Shown here: piece by piece, positions 44,276 through 51,861 of the stretch | Position numbering within the stretch: position 1 is the stretch's first letter | Layout of the letters: each line of letters begins with the position of its first letter | Assembly: GCF_002280675.1 (NCBI RefSeq) | Contig: NZ_NCEN01000002.1 | Location: 219,360 to 283,359 of the forward strand | DNA length: 64,000 nucleotides | Source: Novosphingobium sp. 32-60-15 | GTDB taxonomy: Bacteria > Pseudomonadota > Alphaproteobacteria > Sphingomonadales > Sphingomonadaceae | Reading direction: 5' to 3' | Program-made: the position numbers and the translations under genes | Notes under the pieces: model-generated | Seen by the model: only the letters and a program-made list of their open reading frames with translations | The model's database searches: none | What the model was told of the DNA's origin: nothing

Positions 44276-45127
44276 ATGAATGCACCGGTGCAGGCCGTGG
44301 TCGAATTTCCCGGCGACGGCCTGACCCTGCGTGCGGATGCTTATGGTCCGCATGCAGGGCCGCCGGTGCTGTTCTTTCACGGCGGTGGGCAAAGCCGCCG
44401 GGCATGGAGCGGCGCCGCGCGCAACATTGCCGCGGCAGGATATCGTGCCTACACCGTTGACCTTCGTGGTCACGGGGAAAGCGACTGGGCGGCGGACGGC
44501 GATTACCTGCTCGACGCCTTCGGCCGTGATATCGAGGCACTGCTGGATTCCTTTGACCGGCCGGTTACGCTGGTTGGCGCGTCGCGCGGGGGGCAATCCG
44601 CGCTTGTTGGCGCATCGCGAAGGCCGGGCAAGGCCGCGCTCGTCATGCTGGCCGATGTGGCGCCTTTGCTGCGCGACGTCGGTGTTGATGCTTTTCGCGA
44701 TTTCTTTGCCGCCAGCGCTGCCGGCTTTGCCACGATCGAGGCCGCTGCCGATGTCCTGGCAGCCCAACTCGGACTTCCGCGCCGGTCAGACATTTCGGGC
44801 CTTGAAAAGACCATGCGACGCGCTGATGATGGTCGCTTGTACTGGCAATGGGACCCGCTGACCGTGTCACCCGAATTTCTCAACCCGCCCTCCGAAGGCC
44901 TCGGTTTGGAACAGGCCGCCGCCCGGATTACGGATCCTGTGGTGCTGGTGCGCGCCGAACTTTCGACAATCGTGACGGACGAGGGCGAGGCATTGTTCAG
45001 AAAATTGACGCCGCAGCTGGAAGTGGTGCTCGCCAAGGGCGTAGGCCATATGGTGACAGGTGACCGCAACGATGCGTTTGCGGAAACCTTGCGTGACTAC
45101 CTTTCGCTTTACAGTCCAGTGGCATGA
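44276..45127 (+). CDS. Alpha/beta hydrolase
   Basis: A 283-residue alpha/beta-hydrolase fold protein. The oxyanion region is FFHGGGQSRRAW near residue 34, the nucleophile elbow LVGASRGGQSAL (Gly-x-Ser-x-Gly) near residue 103 and the catalytic His in KGVGHMVTGD near the end. It resembles meta-cleavage or C-C bond hydrolases and esterases. The RBS is weak, so translation may depend on coupling. The SDR start overlaps by 4 bp. Confidence 0.87.
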   Translation: MNAPVQAVVEFPGDGLTLRADAYGPHAGPPVLFFHGGGQSRRAWSGAARNIAAAGYRAYTVDLRGHGESDWAADGDYLLDAFGRDIEALLDSFDRPVTLVGASRGGQSALVGASRRPGKAALVMLADVAPLLRDVGVDAFRDFFAASAAGFATIEAAADVLAAQLGLPRRSDISGLEKTMRRADDGRLYWQWDPLTVSPEFLNPPSEGLGLEQAAARITDPVVLVRAELSTIVTDEGEALFRKLTPQLEVVLAKGVGHMVTGDRNDAFAETLRDYLSLYSPVA

Positions 45128-45882
45128 GCGGACCGGAAACTTCGCGCTCGGCGCTGGTGGTTGGTGGTTCGGGCGGGCTTGGCGCTGCCATTTGCCGTGC
45201 CATGGCGGCCCAATGGGGCCGGATCGCGGTGGGCTATCGTTCGGGCCGGGACGCAGCACAAGGCCTTGCCGCAGAACTCGGCGGTCTAAGCATCGCCGTT
45301 CATTGCGATCTGGGCGATGCCGCAAGCGTTGCTTCGGCCATCACCGCAGCGAATGCGCAAGACGTGCCGTTGGGGGCCGTCATATTTGCCGGCGGCGTGG
45401 CGATTGAACAGCCGTTTGTAAGCAAGATCGTCGAGGCGCAATGGCGGCAGGTGATCGAAGTGGAATTGATCGGGTTTACCCGCGTCGTTTCAGCGGCAAT
45501 TCCGGTGTTACGCGCCAATGGCGGTGGGTCGATCACGGCGATATCGTCAGTTGCCAATTACAGTTATCCTCCGGGCGATGCGCTGTCATCGGTTCCGAAA
45601 GCGGCGATTGAATCGCTGTGCCGGGCCGTAGCGAAAGAGGAAGGCAGATCAGGCATCCGCGCCAATGCCGTTGCGCCGGGCATCATCGATGCAGGGCTTG
45701 GCGCGCAATTCCTTGCCGACCTCTATTCGCCGGAAGTCTGGGATACGCAGCGACAGCGGATTGCGTTGCGCCGGTTCGGGTCGGCCGAAGAAATTGCCGA
45801 TGCCGCCGCTTTTCTGGCTTCGGACCGGGCTCGCTACATCACCGGACAAACCCTGATCGTAGATGGCGGCTTCAGCCTGTAG
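45124..45882 (+). CDS. SDR-family protein with altered active site
   Basis: A 252-residue SDR fold protein. The cofactor motif VVGGSGGLG near residue 13 is intact, but the catalytic YxxxK reads S-S-V-P-K: Lys159 is preceded four residues earlier by Ser155, not Tyr. The catalytic Ser region ISSVANYSYP is present, with Tyr146 and Tyr148 nearby. The usual NNAG is FAGG. It may be inactive, use a displaced Tyr, or have another role. It is the last gene of the operon, with stop at 45882, and convergent with the metal-hydrolase gene. Confidence 0.85.
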   Translation: MSGPETSRSALVVGGSGGLGAAICRAMAAQWGRIAVGYRSGRDAAQGLAAELGGLSIAVHCDLGDAASVASAITAANAQDVPLGAVIFAGGVAIEQPFVSKIVEAQWRQVIEVELIGFTRVVSAAIPVLRANGGGSITAISSVANYSYPPGDALSSVPKAAIESLCRAVAKEEGRSGIRANAVAPGIIDAGLGAQFLADLYSPEVWDTQRQRIALRRFGSAEEIADAAAFLASDRARYITGQTLIVDGGFSL

Positions 45883-45899
45883 AGCGAGATGACGACAGC

Positions 45900-46748
45900 T
45901 CAGGCCGCCAAGTCCGTTGCAGGGCCGCGATCATAGCGCGCCTCGAACGCCGTCAGGTATTCACGATAGCCTTTGGGTTCGCGCCGGGTAAGCGGGTTGT
46001 AGAACGGCGAACAGATCTTCAGGAAATTGCTGATGAAATGACGACCCATGATCTTCCTGGCGACCTTGTCACGCGCCACTGACTGCTTCACTTGCGCCGG
46101 AGTCATTGTCGAACGGTCATGGTCGAGCAACTTTTTCGAAACCATCAACTGGAAGCGACCAAGGTGAACAATGGCATAGAAATAGCCATAGAGCCGGTAG
46201 AAATAGGCGAACACGGGATTGAGGCCGCTCAATTCATGATAGACGTCTGAACAGACCGTGCGATGTTCAAATTCTTCGGCCAGATGCCAGCGCCACATGT
46301 TTGTCGGCTCCGGATCGGCATGTTCGAGCAATTCATTGTAATCCTCGAAATAGAGGACGCAGGCAGTAGCGCTGAGCGATTCAAAACCTTCGCTATAGGC
46401 AAGATTGAAGCGCAGCGATTTGGTGGCGAGGAATCGGGCGAAGGTCGCTTCGAATTCTGCTTCAACAGGCTTGAGCAGTTCATAGCCGAGATCGTGCATC
46501 CGCTTGTTAAAGGCAATGTGTTGCCGGCAATGCTGCATTTCCTGCTTGATGAATATATCAAGTTCGCGGTGCAACGCGGTCTTTGATGGATCGATCCGCT
46601 TCTTTGCCTGCATCATGACTTTAAGCAGATAGGGTTCGATATAGGCCGGGATCAGCGACGCGGCATTCGCGCGCTGGGCAAATTCCTGATTGGGCGCCCA
46701 ATGCGCGCGCAGGCTCGAAAAATCGAATTTCGGAAACCGGGCTTTCAT
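45900..46748 (-). CDS. Predicted metal-dependent hydrolase (PF10118 type)
   Basis: A 282-residue helical protein of the predicted metal-dependent hydrolase family (PF10118). Ferritin-like metal motifs are visible: IKQEMQHCRQHIAFNKR (ExxH) near residue 72, YFEDYNELLEH, and WHLAEEFEHRTVCSDVYHE (ExxH) near residue 157. It looks like a diiron-carboxylate four-helix bundle, so oxidase or hydroxylase chemistry is as plausible as hydrolysis. It is a single-gene minus-strand unit. The region upstream (46749-47047) is shared with the divergent LLM gene. Confidence 0.82.
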   Translation of the reverse strand: MKARFPKFDFSSLRAHWAPNQEFAQRANAASLIPAYIEPYLLKVMMQAKKRIDPSKTALHRELDIFIKQEMQHCRQHIAFNKRMHDLGYELLKPVEAEFEATFARFLATKSLRFNLAYSEGFESLSATACVLYFEDYNELLEHADPEPTNMWRWHLAEEFEHRTVCSDVYHELSGLNPVFAYFYRLYGYFYAIVHLGRFQLMVSKKLLDHDRSTMTPAQVKQSVARDKVARKIMGRHFISNFLKICSPFYNPLTRREPKGYREYLTAFEARYDRGPATDLAA

Positions 46749-47047
46749 CGCTCATCCTCAGTTTGGCACAATGCCGGCCGCCGGTTCTTGGCCTGCGGTC
46801 CTTCAACTTGAGGGCAGCATATCCTTATCGTGCATGAAATTCAATCAAGCTGGACGCACAGTCAGGCAAAGTTCGACGCGGCGGCATCATGAAATCAGAA
46901 GGGCGGCTATTCCTTGTGGACGCACTGTCCAAAAATCGCATCACCATGCCATATTGCGCGCTTCGTCAAAACTATGCATGATATGGTCATTGAACGCACG
47001 GGGCACGCAGAACAGCACCGGCGCTGCATCATCCAGGAGCGGAAAGC
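46749..47047. other. 299-bp divergent intergenic region
   Basis: No gene is supported here. The region holds the promoters of the metal-hydrolase gene (minus) and the LLM gene (plus; GGAGCGG RBS near the end). Two small dyads are visible: TCAA-C-TTGA near 46804, and CCATAT (46949-46954) with ATATGG (46981-46986). No copy of the CCTnnC-N4-GATAGG motif is present. Confidence 0.5.
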
Positions 47048-48124
47048 ATGAAAGTGTCCTACCTTTGCATGACGGGATACGATGGCCCGGCACCGGGTAT
47101 TGCGATCTGGCCGGCATCACCCGAGTTCTGCTTTCCCGATGTCGCGCAAGTGTCGTACTCGCGCTACCTGGATATGGCTGAGGCCGCCGAAGCGCTGGGG
47201 TTCGATTGGGTTAGCGTGTCCGAACACCACTATGCGCCCTATCAAATGACGCCCAATCCGATGATCATGGCATCGGCCATCATCCAGCGCACGAAAAAGG
47301 TCAGGGTGGCTTTGCTGGGTCCACTGGTGCCGCTGAACAATCCGGTGCGCCTGGCCGAAGAAGTGGCGATGCTCGATGCGTTGAGCGGGGGGCGACTGGA
47401 GGTGCTGTTCCTGCGCGGTACTCCTAACGAGCACAAGACATATGGCACCCCTGCTGACCAGACCAAGCAAATGACGCAGGAGGGGATCGACCTCATCCTG
47501 AAGGCTTGGACGAATGAAAAGCCGTTCGCCTGGGAAGGGGAGCAGTACCAGTTCGATACGATTTCAATCTGGCCGCGCATCACCCAGCAGCCGCACCCGC
47601 CGGTATTCGGATCGGGCAACAGCGAAGATTCGGTGGTGTTTGCGGCCAAGCGGCGAATCGGCATCGCCTTTTCGTTTGCCGCGCCTGAAACCGTCAAGGA
47701 CTGGATCGCGCTGTATCGCGCAGAATGCGCCAAAGAAGGCTGGGAGCCGACGCCAGATCACGTGATCTATCGCGGCATTGCGTATTGCGCGCCCACAGAC
47801 GAACAGGCCGAATCCGATATGATCGCCTATTTCGGCCAGCAGGCCGAAGCTCAGGGCAAACTGCAGTCAGCCACGCTTGGCGGGCCTCCGGTTCTGGAAC
47901 TGGTGGCCAAGCCCTATTTCGTGGGAAGCCCCGAAACCCTGATCGAAAAGTTCCGCGTGCTGCATGACATCGGCGTGGGCGTGTGCGACCTTCCTTTTGT
48001 GGTAGGATCGCCCGAACAACAGCGCGCGTCGCTCGATCTGTTCGGCCGGGAAGTACTGCCTGTTGTGCAAGGGTGGAGCAATATGCGCTTTGCCGAAACC
48101 GCACACGCCGAGGCCGCAGAATAA
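47048..48124 (+). CDS. LLM-class flavin-dependent monooxygenase
   Basis: A 358-residue bacterial luciferase-like enzyme. Family features are LGFDWVSVSEHHYAPYQMTPNPM near residue 50 and VAMLDALSGGRLEVLFLRGTPNEH near residue 105, typical of FMN-dependent monooxygenases with a separate reductase. It is preceded by AGGAGCGG. It starts a unit with the two small paralogous proteins and the Rieske oxygenase. It could perform a Baeyer-Villiger-type or hydroxylation step. Confidence 0.88.
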   Translation: MKVSYLCMTGYDGPAPGIAIWPASPEFCFPDVAQVSYSRYLDMAEAAEALGFDWVSVSEHHYAPYQMTPNPMIMASAIIQRTKKVRVALLGPLVPLNNPVRLAEEVAMLDALSGGRLEVLFLRGTPNEHKTYGTPADQTKQMTQEGIDLILKAWTNEKPFAWEGEQYQFDTISIWPRITQQPHPPVFGSGNSEDSVVFAAKRRIGIAFSFAAPETVKDWIALYRAECAKEGWEPTPDHVIYRGIAYCAPTDEQAESDMIAYFGQQAEAQGKLQSATLGGPPVLELVAKPYFVGSPETLIEKFRVLHDIGVGVCDLPFVVGSPEQQRASLDLFGREVLPVVQGWSNMRFAETAHAEAAE

Positions 48125-48167
48125 AATAGCCAAAAACTGGCGGGCAAAGCTTGGGAGAGCTGGATTA

Positions 48168-48536
48168 ATGACCGAAGCGCTGACTTTGCCTGCGGGCTTT
48201 GAAGACCTTGGGCAATTCGCGGCGGTCTGGGGCAAACTGGAGACGCAGGAACAACGCTATCTCCAGCGCCAGCATGGCACGATGGCAGAACTCAAGGCGT
48301 TCTACGATGCAACCGCGCCGCGCCTGAACGCCATTTTCGACCATCTCGATAAGTTCCCGATGGAAGCACTCCCCCCGCCCGAAGCGCTGCTCTATCGCAC
48401 GGCATTGGGACTGACTGAAGTGGCGATGGCAGTCGAAGTGTTTGGCCAGCCTTGCGTCCCTTATGCCCCGTTCCCGCACAAGATGGCGATCGAATGGAGC
48501 GAGCTTTCGCCGCCTCTGGCGCCTGCGGGAGCTTGA
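48168..48536 (+). CDS. Small uncharacterised protein, paralogue A
   Basis: A 122-residue protein with no family I recognise, predicted largely helical. It is clearly paralogous to the next gene: TQEQRYLQRQ against TQDERYAKRQ, then PPEALLYRTALGLTEVAMAVEVFGQP against AEALLFRVALGLTEAAQAVEIFGQP, and YAPFPHKMAIEW against HAPFPHGVAIAW. The preferred ATG at 48168 has GGGAGAG upstream; the frame extends into the LLM gene but this is not supported. Its position directly before a Rieske oxygenase suggests an accessory or structural role. Confidence 0.8.
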   Translation: MTEALTLPAGFEDLGQFAAVWGKLETQEQRYLQRQHGTMAELKAFYDATAPRLNAIFDHLDKFPMEALPPPEALLYRTALGLTEVAMAVEVFGQPCVPYAPFPHKMAIEWSELSPPLAPAGA

Positions 48537-48539
48537 CCC

Positions 48540-48905
48540 GTGAACGGCCCCGATGCACCCGAAAAGTCCCTTATCCCCCAACAGTTCGCATTCCTTGAAC
48601 CATTCGTCGAGACATGGGGCCATCTGCGCACGCAAGATGAACGCTATGCCAAGCGACAGGCGCTTGACCAGGAAGAGCTCGAAGCGTTTCACGCAGCGCT
48701 TGCCCACCGCCTTGAGGAAGTCTTTACCCACCTCGACCAGTTTGATCCGCAAGCCCTTCCCGAAGCCGAAGCGTTGCTGTTTCGTGTTGCGTTGGGCTTG
48801 ACCGAGGCCGCGCAAGCGGTCGAGATTTTCGGACAGCCGCGTGTTCCCCATGCACCTTTTCCGCATGGCGTGGCCATCGCATGGAACGGCTATCAGCCAC
48901 ATTGA
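48540..48905 (+). CDS. Small uncharacterised protein, paralogue B
   Basis: A 121-residue paralogue of the preceding protein, starting with GTG 3 bp after its stop. Conserved blocks (TQDERYAKRQ, LPEAEALLFRVALGLTEAAQAVEIFGQP, HAPFPHG) suggest a common fold and perhaps a heterodimer. It has no membrane segment, Cys motif or signal. The Rieske alpha subunit starts 27 bp downstream, and no small beta subunit of the standard type is visible. An unconventional partner role is possible. Confidence 0.8.
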   Translation: MNGPDAPEKSLIPQQFAFLEPFVETWGHLRTQDERYAKRQALDQEELEAFHAALAHRLEEVFTHLDQFDPQALPEAEALLFRVALGLTEAAQAVEIFGQPRVPHAPFPHGVAIAWNGYQPH

Positions 48906-48932
48906 AGCCATCAAACGGGTGCGGGAAGCCAT

Positions 48933-50198
48933 ATGGTCAATATTGAAGAACACATGACAAAGGCCCGCGATCTGGGCCTTGAAAACGACCGGGTTCCCGT
49001 CGAATATTATACGTCTGCCGCGTATTTTCGGCGCGAACAGGACATGATCTTCCGCCGTGCGTGGTTGATGGTCGGCCGGGTTGAGGACGTTGCCGAACCG
49101 GGCGATTTCATCGTGCGCGATGTGCCGCCGCTCAAAGCCAGCGTTATCATCGCGCGCGGCAAGGACGGCAAAGTACGCGCTTTCCACAACACCTGTTCAC
49201 ACCGCGGCGTTGCGCTGGTCTGTCAGGATCGCGGCAATGCGCTGACGTTCCGCTGCCCGTACCATGCGTGGATTTACCGCATCGACGGATCGCTCAGCGC
49301 GATTCCGGCAGAGCAGGATTTTCCCCATGTCGACAAGGCCGCCAATGGTCTTGCGCCGATTCATCTCGACACATGGGCGGGATTCATCTTCCTCAACTTT
49401 GCCGACGAGCCCGAGGCAACCTTGCCCGAATTCCTCGCCGGTCTCGACACGATGCTCGATGGTGCGCCGTTCGACCAGTTTCCGTTCAGCATCCAGGTAT
49501 CGGACGAGATCGACTGTAACTGGAAGAACCTCGTCAATGCCTTCAACGAGGGGTATCATGTCGCAGTCCTGCACAACAAGACGCTGCGCGCAGCGGTCGT
49601 ACCCAAAGACAATCCGCACCTGCATTACCTGGATATAAAGCAGTTCGGGCCGCACAGTGCAGGCACCGTGCCCCGCAATTTCGACTATGATCCGCAAGCG
49701 CCTGCTCTGACGTGGGTCTACGCACAGATGCTGCCAACTTCCGCACCCGATGTTGCCGCGATTAACGAGGGCCGCGCCGGATTTTACGAGCATCCCGGCA
49801 TTAACCGGCTCAAGATCCCGAACTTCGGCACTGAAACGATTACGATATTCCCGAACATTTCGATTCAACCGCTGGCGAACGGCTATCTGTTCTATCAATT
49901 CTGGCCGATGTCCGAGGGGCGCATGCGCACCGATGTGCGAATTTACAGCCGCCACGCTCCGCGCACATTGCGTGAAGAGTTTGCGATGGCCAGCACTCTG
50001 GCCGCAACACGCGATGTGGTGGTCGAAGATATGGCAATGTCGCGCCTGCAACAGATCGGCTTTGAATCGGGTGGCAAAAAATACCAGCAGTTCGGGCAGA
50101 ACGAACCGCTGCTGCGGATGTTCACGCGCGATTACGAAGCTTACCTTGCAGGCGGTGGCATGCCCCGCCAACCGGACAAGGCAGAAGCCGCAGAGTAA
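48933..50198 (+). CDS. Rieske non-haem iron ring-hydroxylating oxygenase, alpha subunit
   Basis: A 421-residue Rieske oxygenase. The [2Fe-2S] motif is CSHRG...CPYHAW (CxH at about residue 89, CxxH at about residue 109). The mononuclear iron motif is NAFNEGYHVAVLHNKT near residue 205, with the two His, and a downstream Asp (VVEDMAMSRLQ) as the likely third ligand. It inserts oxygen into an aromatic or other hydrophobic substrate. No ferredoxin or reductase gene is adjacent. It follows the two small paralogous genes and precedes the membrane trio. Confidence 0.93.
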   Translation: MVNIEEHMTKARDLGLENDRVPVEYYTSAAYFRREQDMIFRRAWLMVGRVEDVAEPGDFIVRDVPPLKASVIIARGKDGKVRAFHNTCSHRGVALVCQDRGNALTFRCPYHAWIYRIDGSLSAIPAEQDFPHVDKAANGLAPIHLDTWAGFIFLNFADEPEATLPEFLAGLDTMLDGAPFDQFPFSIQVSDEIDCNWKNLVNAFNEGYHVAVLHNKTLRAAVVPKDNPHLHYLDIKQFGPHSAGTVPRNFDYDPQAPALTWVYAQMLPTSAPDVAAINEGRAGFYEHPGINRLKIPNFGTETITIFPNISIQPLANGYLFYQFWPMSEGRMRTDVRIYSRHAPRTLREEFAMASTLAATRDVVVEDMAMSRLQQIGFESGGKKYQQFGQNEPLLRMFTRDYEAYLAGGGMPRQPDKAEAAE

Positions 50199-50216
50199 TC
50201 GCTAACCAGGCGTCGC

Positions 50217-50232
50217 CCTGTCTTCAGATATG
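50217..50232 (+). promoter_or_regulatory. Near-match CCTnnC-N4-GATATG dyad
   Basis: CCTGTC-TTCA-GATATG differs from the strong motif only at the fifth base of the right half. It ends 59 bp before the ATG at 50292, inside the spacing window of the strong copies. It overlaps the left arm of another inverted repeat. Confidence 0.45.
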
Positions 50233-50276
50233 TTCATCGCATTTGCCGGTGGTGCACACCTTGATCATCATATCTG
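50225..50276. repeat. Spaced 8-bp inverted repeat in the leader of 50292
   Basis: CAGATATG (50225-50232) and CATATCTG (50269-50276) are perfect inverted repeats 36 bp apart, just upstream of the start codon at 50292. The symmetry extends as CTTCAGATATG / CATATCTGGAAG with one extra base. It could bind a regulator at two half-sites or fold in the leader RNA. Confidence 0.45.
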
Positions 50277-50291
50277 GAAGGTGGGGACATA

Positions 50292-51008
50292 ATGAAACAA
50301 GCTGGATCTAGACAAGGCGCCTTAAGGCTTTGCGTATTCGCAGGTCCGTTGTGGGGAACCCTGTTCTTCATCGCGCTGTGGCCGCTGATGCACATTTTTC
50401 CGCCCTATAGCCCCACCTGGAGCGCTGCCGAAGTTGCGACGCATGTTCGGGACAATCAGACCGGGTTTCTGGTTGGCGGTATTCTGCTGATGACAGCGGC
50501 TGCCATCGTCTGGCCGTTCATCACGGTGATCCTCCTGTTCTTGAAGAAAATCGAGGGCCGCCTTCCAATCTGGACAACTGTTACCGCGCTGGTCTTTACA
50601 TTCGGCCAGTTCACGGTGTTCATGTGCGGCCTTGCCTTTACCATGGCCGCCTTCCGCCCCGAAGCATCGAACGAGATGATCCGGGCGTGGAGCGATCTTG
50701 GCATGTTCCTGCTGGTGATACCCGCCATTCCGGGGACAACGCAGTACCTCGCCACGGGCGCTGTCATCCTTCAGGATAGCCGGGCCAAGCCAATCCTGCC
50801 GCGCTGGTACGGCTATCTGAACTTGTGGGTCGGTATCCTGAGCGCGCCCGGCGCCGTCGTCGGCCTGTTCAAGGTGGGGCCGTTTGCGTGGAACGGCATT
50901 GCCGCGTTCTGGATTCCGGCCGTAGTATTCGGCGTGTGGATCACCGCGACACAGATCATCCTGCTTGGCGCGATAAAGCGCAATGCTTTGGCGGATGAGC
51001 AACCGTGA
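50292..51008 (+). CDS. Multi-pass membrane protein of unknown function
   Basis: A 238-residue inner-membrane protein with about six hydrophobic segments (for example near residues 14-34, 58-80, 90-115, 135-155, 175-195 and 205-228). It has no family signature I recognise. The start has GGTGGGG upstream. The stop overlaps the NorE-like gene start (GTGA), so the three membrane genes are coupled. Two NorE/NorF-like neighbours suggest a link to haem-copper oxidase-type membrane complexes, but no catalytic subunit is present. Confidence 0.8.
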   Translation: MKQAGSRQGALRLCVFAGPLWGTLFFIALWPLMHIFPPYSPTWSAAEVATHVRDNQTGFLVGGILLMTAAAIVWPFITVILLFLKKIEGRLPIWTTVTALVFTFGQFTVFMCGLAFTMAAFRPEASNEMIRAWSDLGMFLLVIPAIPGTTQYLATGAVILQDSRAKPILPRWYGYLNLWVGILSAPGAVVGLFKVGPFAWNGIAAFWIPAVVFGVWITATQIILLGAIKRNALADEQP

Positions 51009-51604
51009 TCGAAACGCATGACCGTACTGAAACTCCCCGGGGGCATATTCCCGGGGAGCCAGGCCTTTGGGTTCTGATTTTCGGGGATCTGCTGGTCTTT
51101 GGCGTCTTGTTCGTGACGTACGCCGTCAGCTTGGTGAACGATGCTGATGCGATGCGCCTGTCGCAAGAAAAACTGGGGCGCGGGCTTGGCTTGGCCAATA
51201 CCATCCTGTTGCTGACAAGTTCGTGGTTCATTGCGCACGCCGTAATTGCGGCGCGGCGTGGCGCTCCGGGTGTGCGGCGGTTGATCTTTGCGGCCATCGC
51301 ACTGGGCACTGCATTCGTCGCTGTAAAAATCGTCGAATGGGGCGGGCATATCGGCAGCGGCGATACATTGAACAGCAGCAGCTTTTTCACGTTCTACTTC
51401 ATGTACACAGGTATCCACTTGCTCCATGTCCTGATCGGACTTGGCGTCTTGTGCTGGACCGCAACACAATGTGACAGTCGCGGGGCATGGACGGGATCGT
51501 TCGCGGTCCTTGAAGGCAGTGCGGTGTTCTGGCACCTCGTCGATCTGCTCTGGGTCATGATCTTCGCGCTGCTTTATCTGCTGCGCCATGGAGGTGCAGC
51601 ATGA
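51005..51604 (+). CDS. NorE/cytochrome c oxidase subunit III-like membrane protein
   Basis: A 199-residue COX3-family protein (NorE type) with about five transmembrane segments. Hallmarks are GEPGLWVLIFGDLLVFGVLF near residue 17, a YFMYTGIHLLHVLIGLG segment and VFWHLVDLLWVMIFALLYLLRH at the end (His-x-x-Asp-x-x-W). The start is GTG, overlapping the preceding stop. It lies without a subunit I gene, so it is an orphan. In nitric-oxide and cytochrome oxidase complexes such proteins are accessory subunits. Confidence 0.84.
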   Translation: MIETHDRTETPRGHIPGEPGLWVLIFGDLLVFGVLFVTYAVSLVNDADAMRLSQEKLGRGLGLANTILLLTSSWFIAHAVIAARRGAPGVRRLIFAAIALGTAFVAVKIVEWGGHIGSGDTLNSSSFFTFYFMYTGIHLLHVLIGLGVLCWTATQCDSRGAWTGSFAVLEGSAVFWHLVDLLWVMIFALLYLLRHGGAA

Positions 51605-51861
51605 CGTGGGTATCGAAACGCCTGACCGTGTCGTGGTTGGTTCTGGTGACTGTCAGCATTCTCTCGTTCGAATCGTCGCTATTCGGATCGAAAGCAGCCG
51701 GGGCGATCGTGATTGCAATCGGATTGCTGAAAGCTTGGATTGTCGGCAGCGAATTCATGGAAATTCGCTGCGCGCCATTGATTATGCGCGCCATCTTTTT
51801 GTCATGGTTGCTCATCGTTGGAGGCGCGCTGCTATCAGTGGTCTATCTGCTTGGCAGCTGA
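51601..51861 (+). CDS. COX4_pro/NorF-like small membrane protein
   Basis: An 86-residue protein with three hydrophobic segments and the COX4_pro (NorF-like) features: GLLKAWIVGSEFMEIRCAP in the middle. The start overlaps the NorE-like stop by 4 bp (ATGA). It ends with a 27-bp tail-to-tail overlap with the convergent propeller gene. Together with the NorE-like gene it forms the usual NorE/NorF pair. Confidence 0.82.
   Translation: MTWVSKRLTVSWLVLVTVSILSFESSLFGSKAAGAIVIAIGLLKAWIVGSEFMEIRCAPLIMRAIFLSWLLIVGGALLSVVYLLGS

Noticed and set aside
46628..46633. GATAGG inside the metal-hydrolase gene, and similar copies at 23828, 26595 and 54116
   Set aside because: They lie inside coding sequence and lack the CCTnnC left half.
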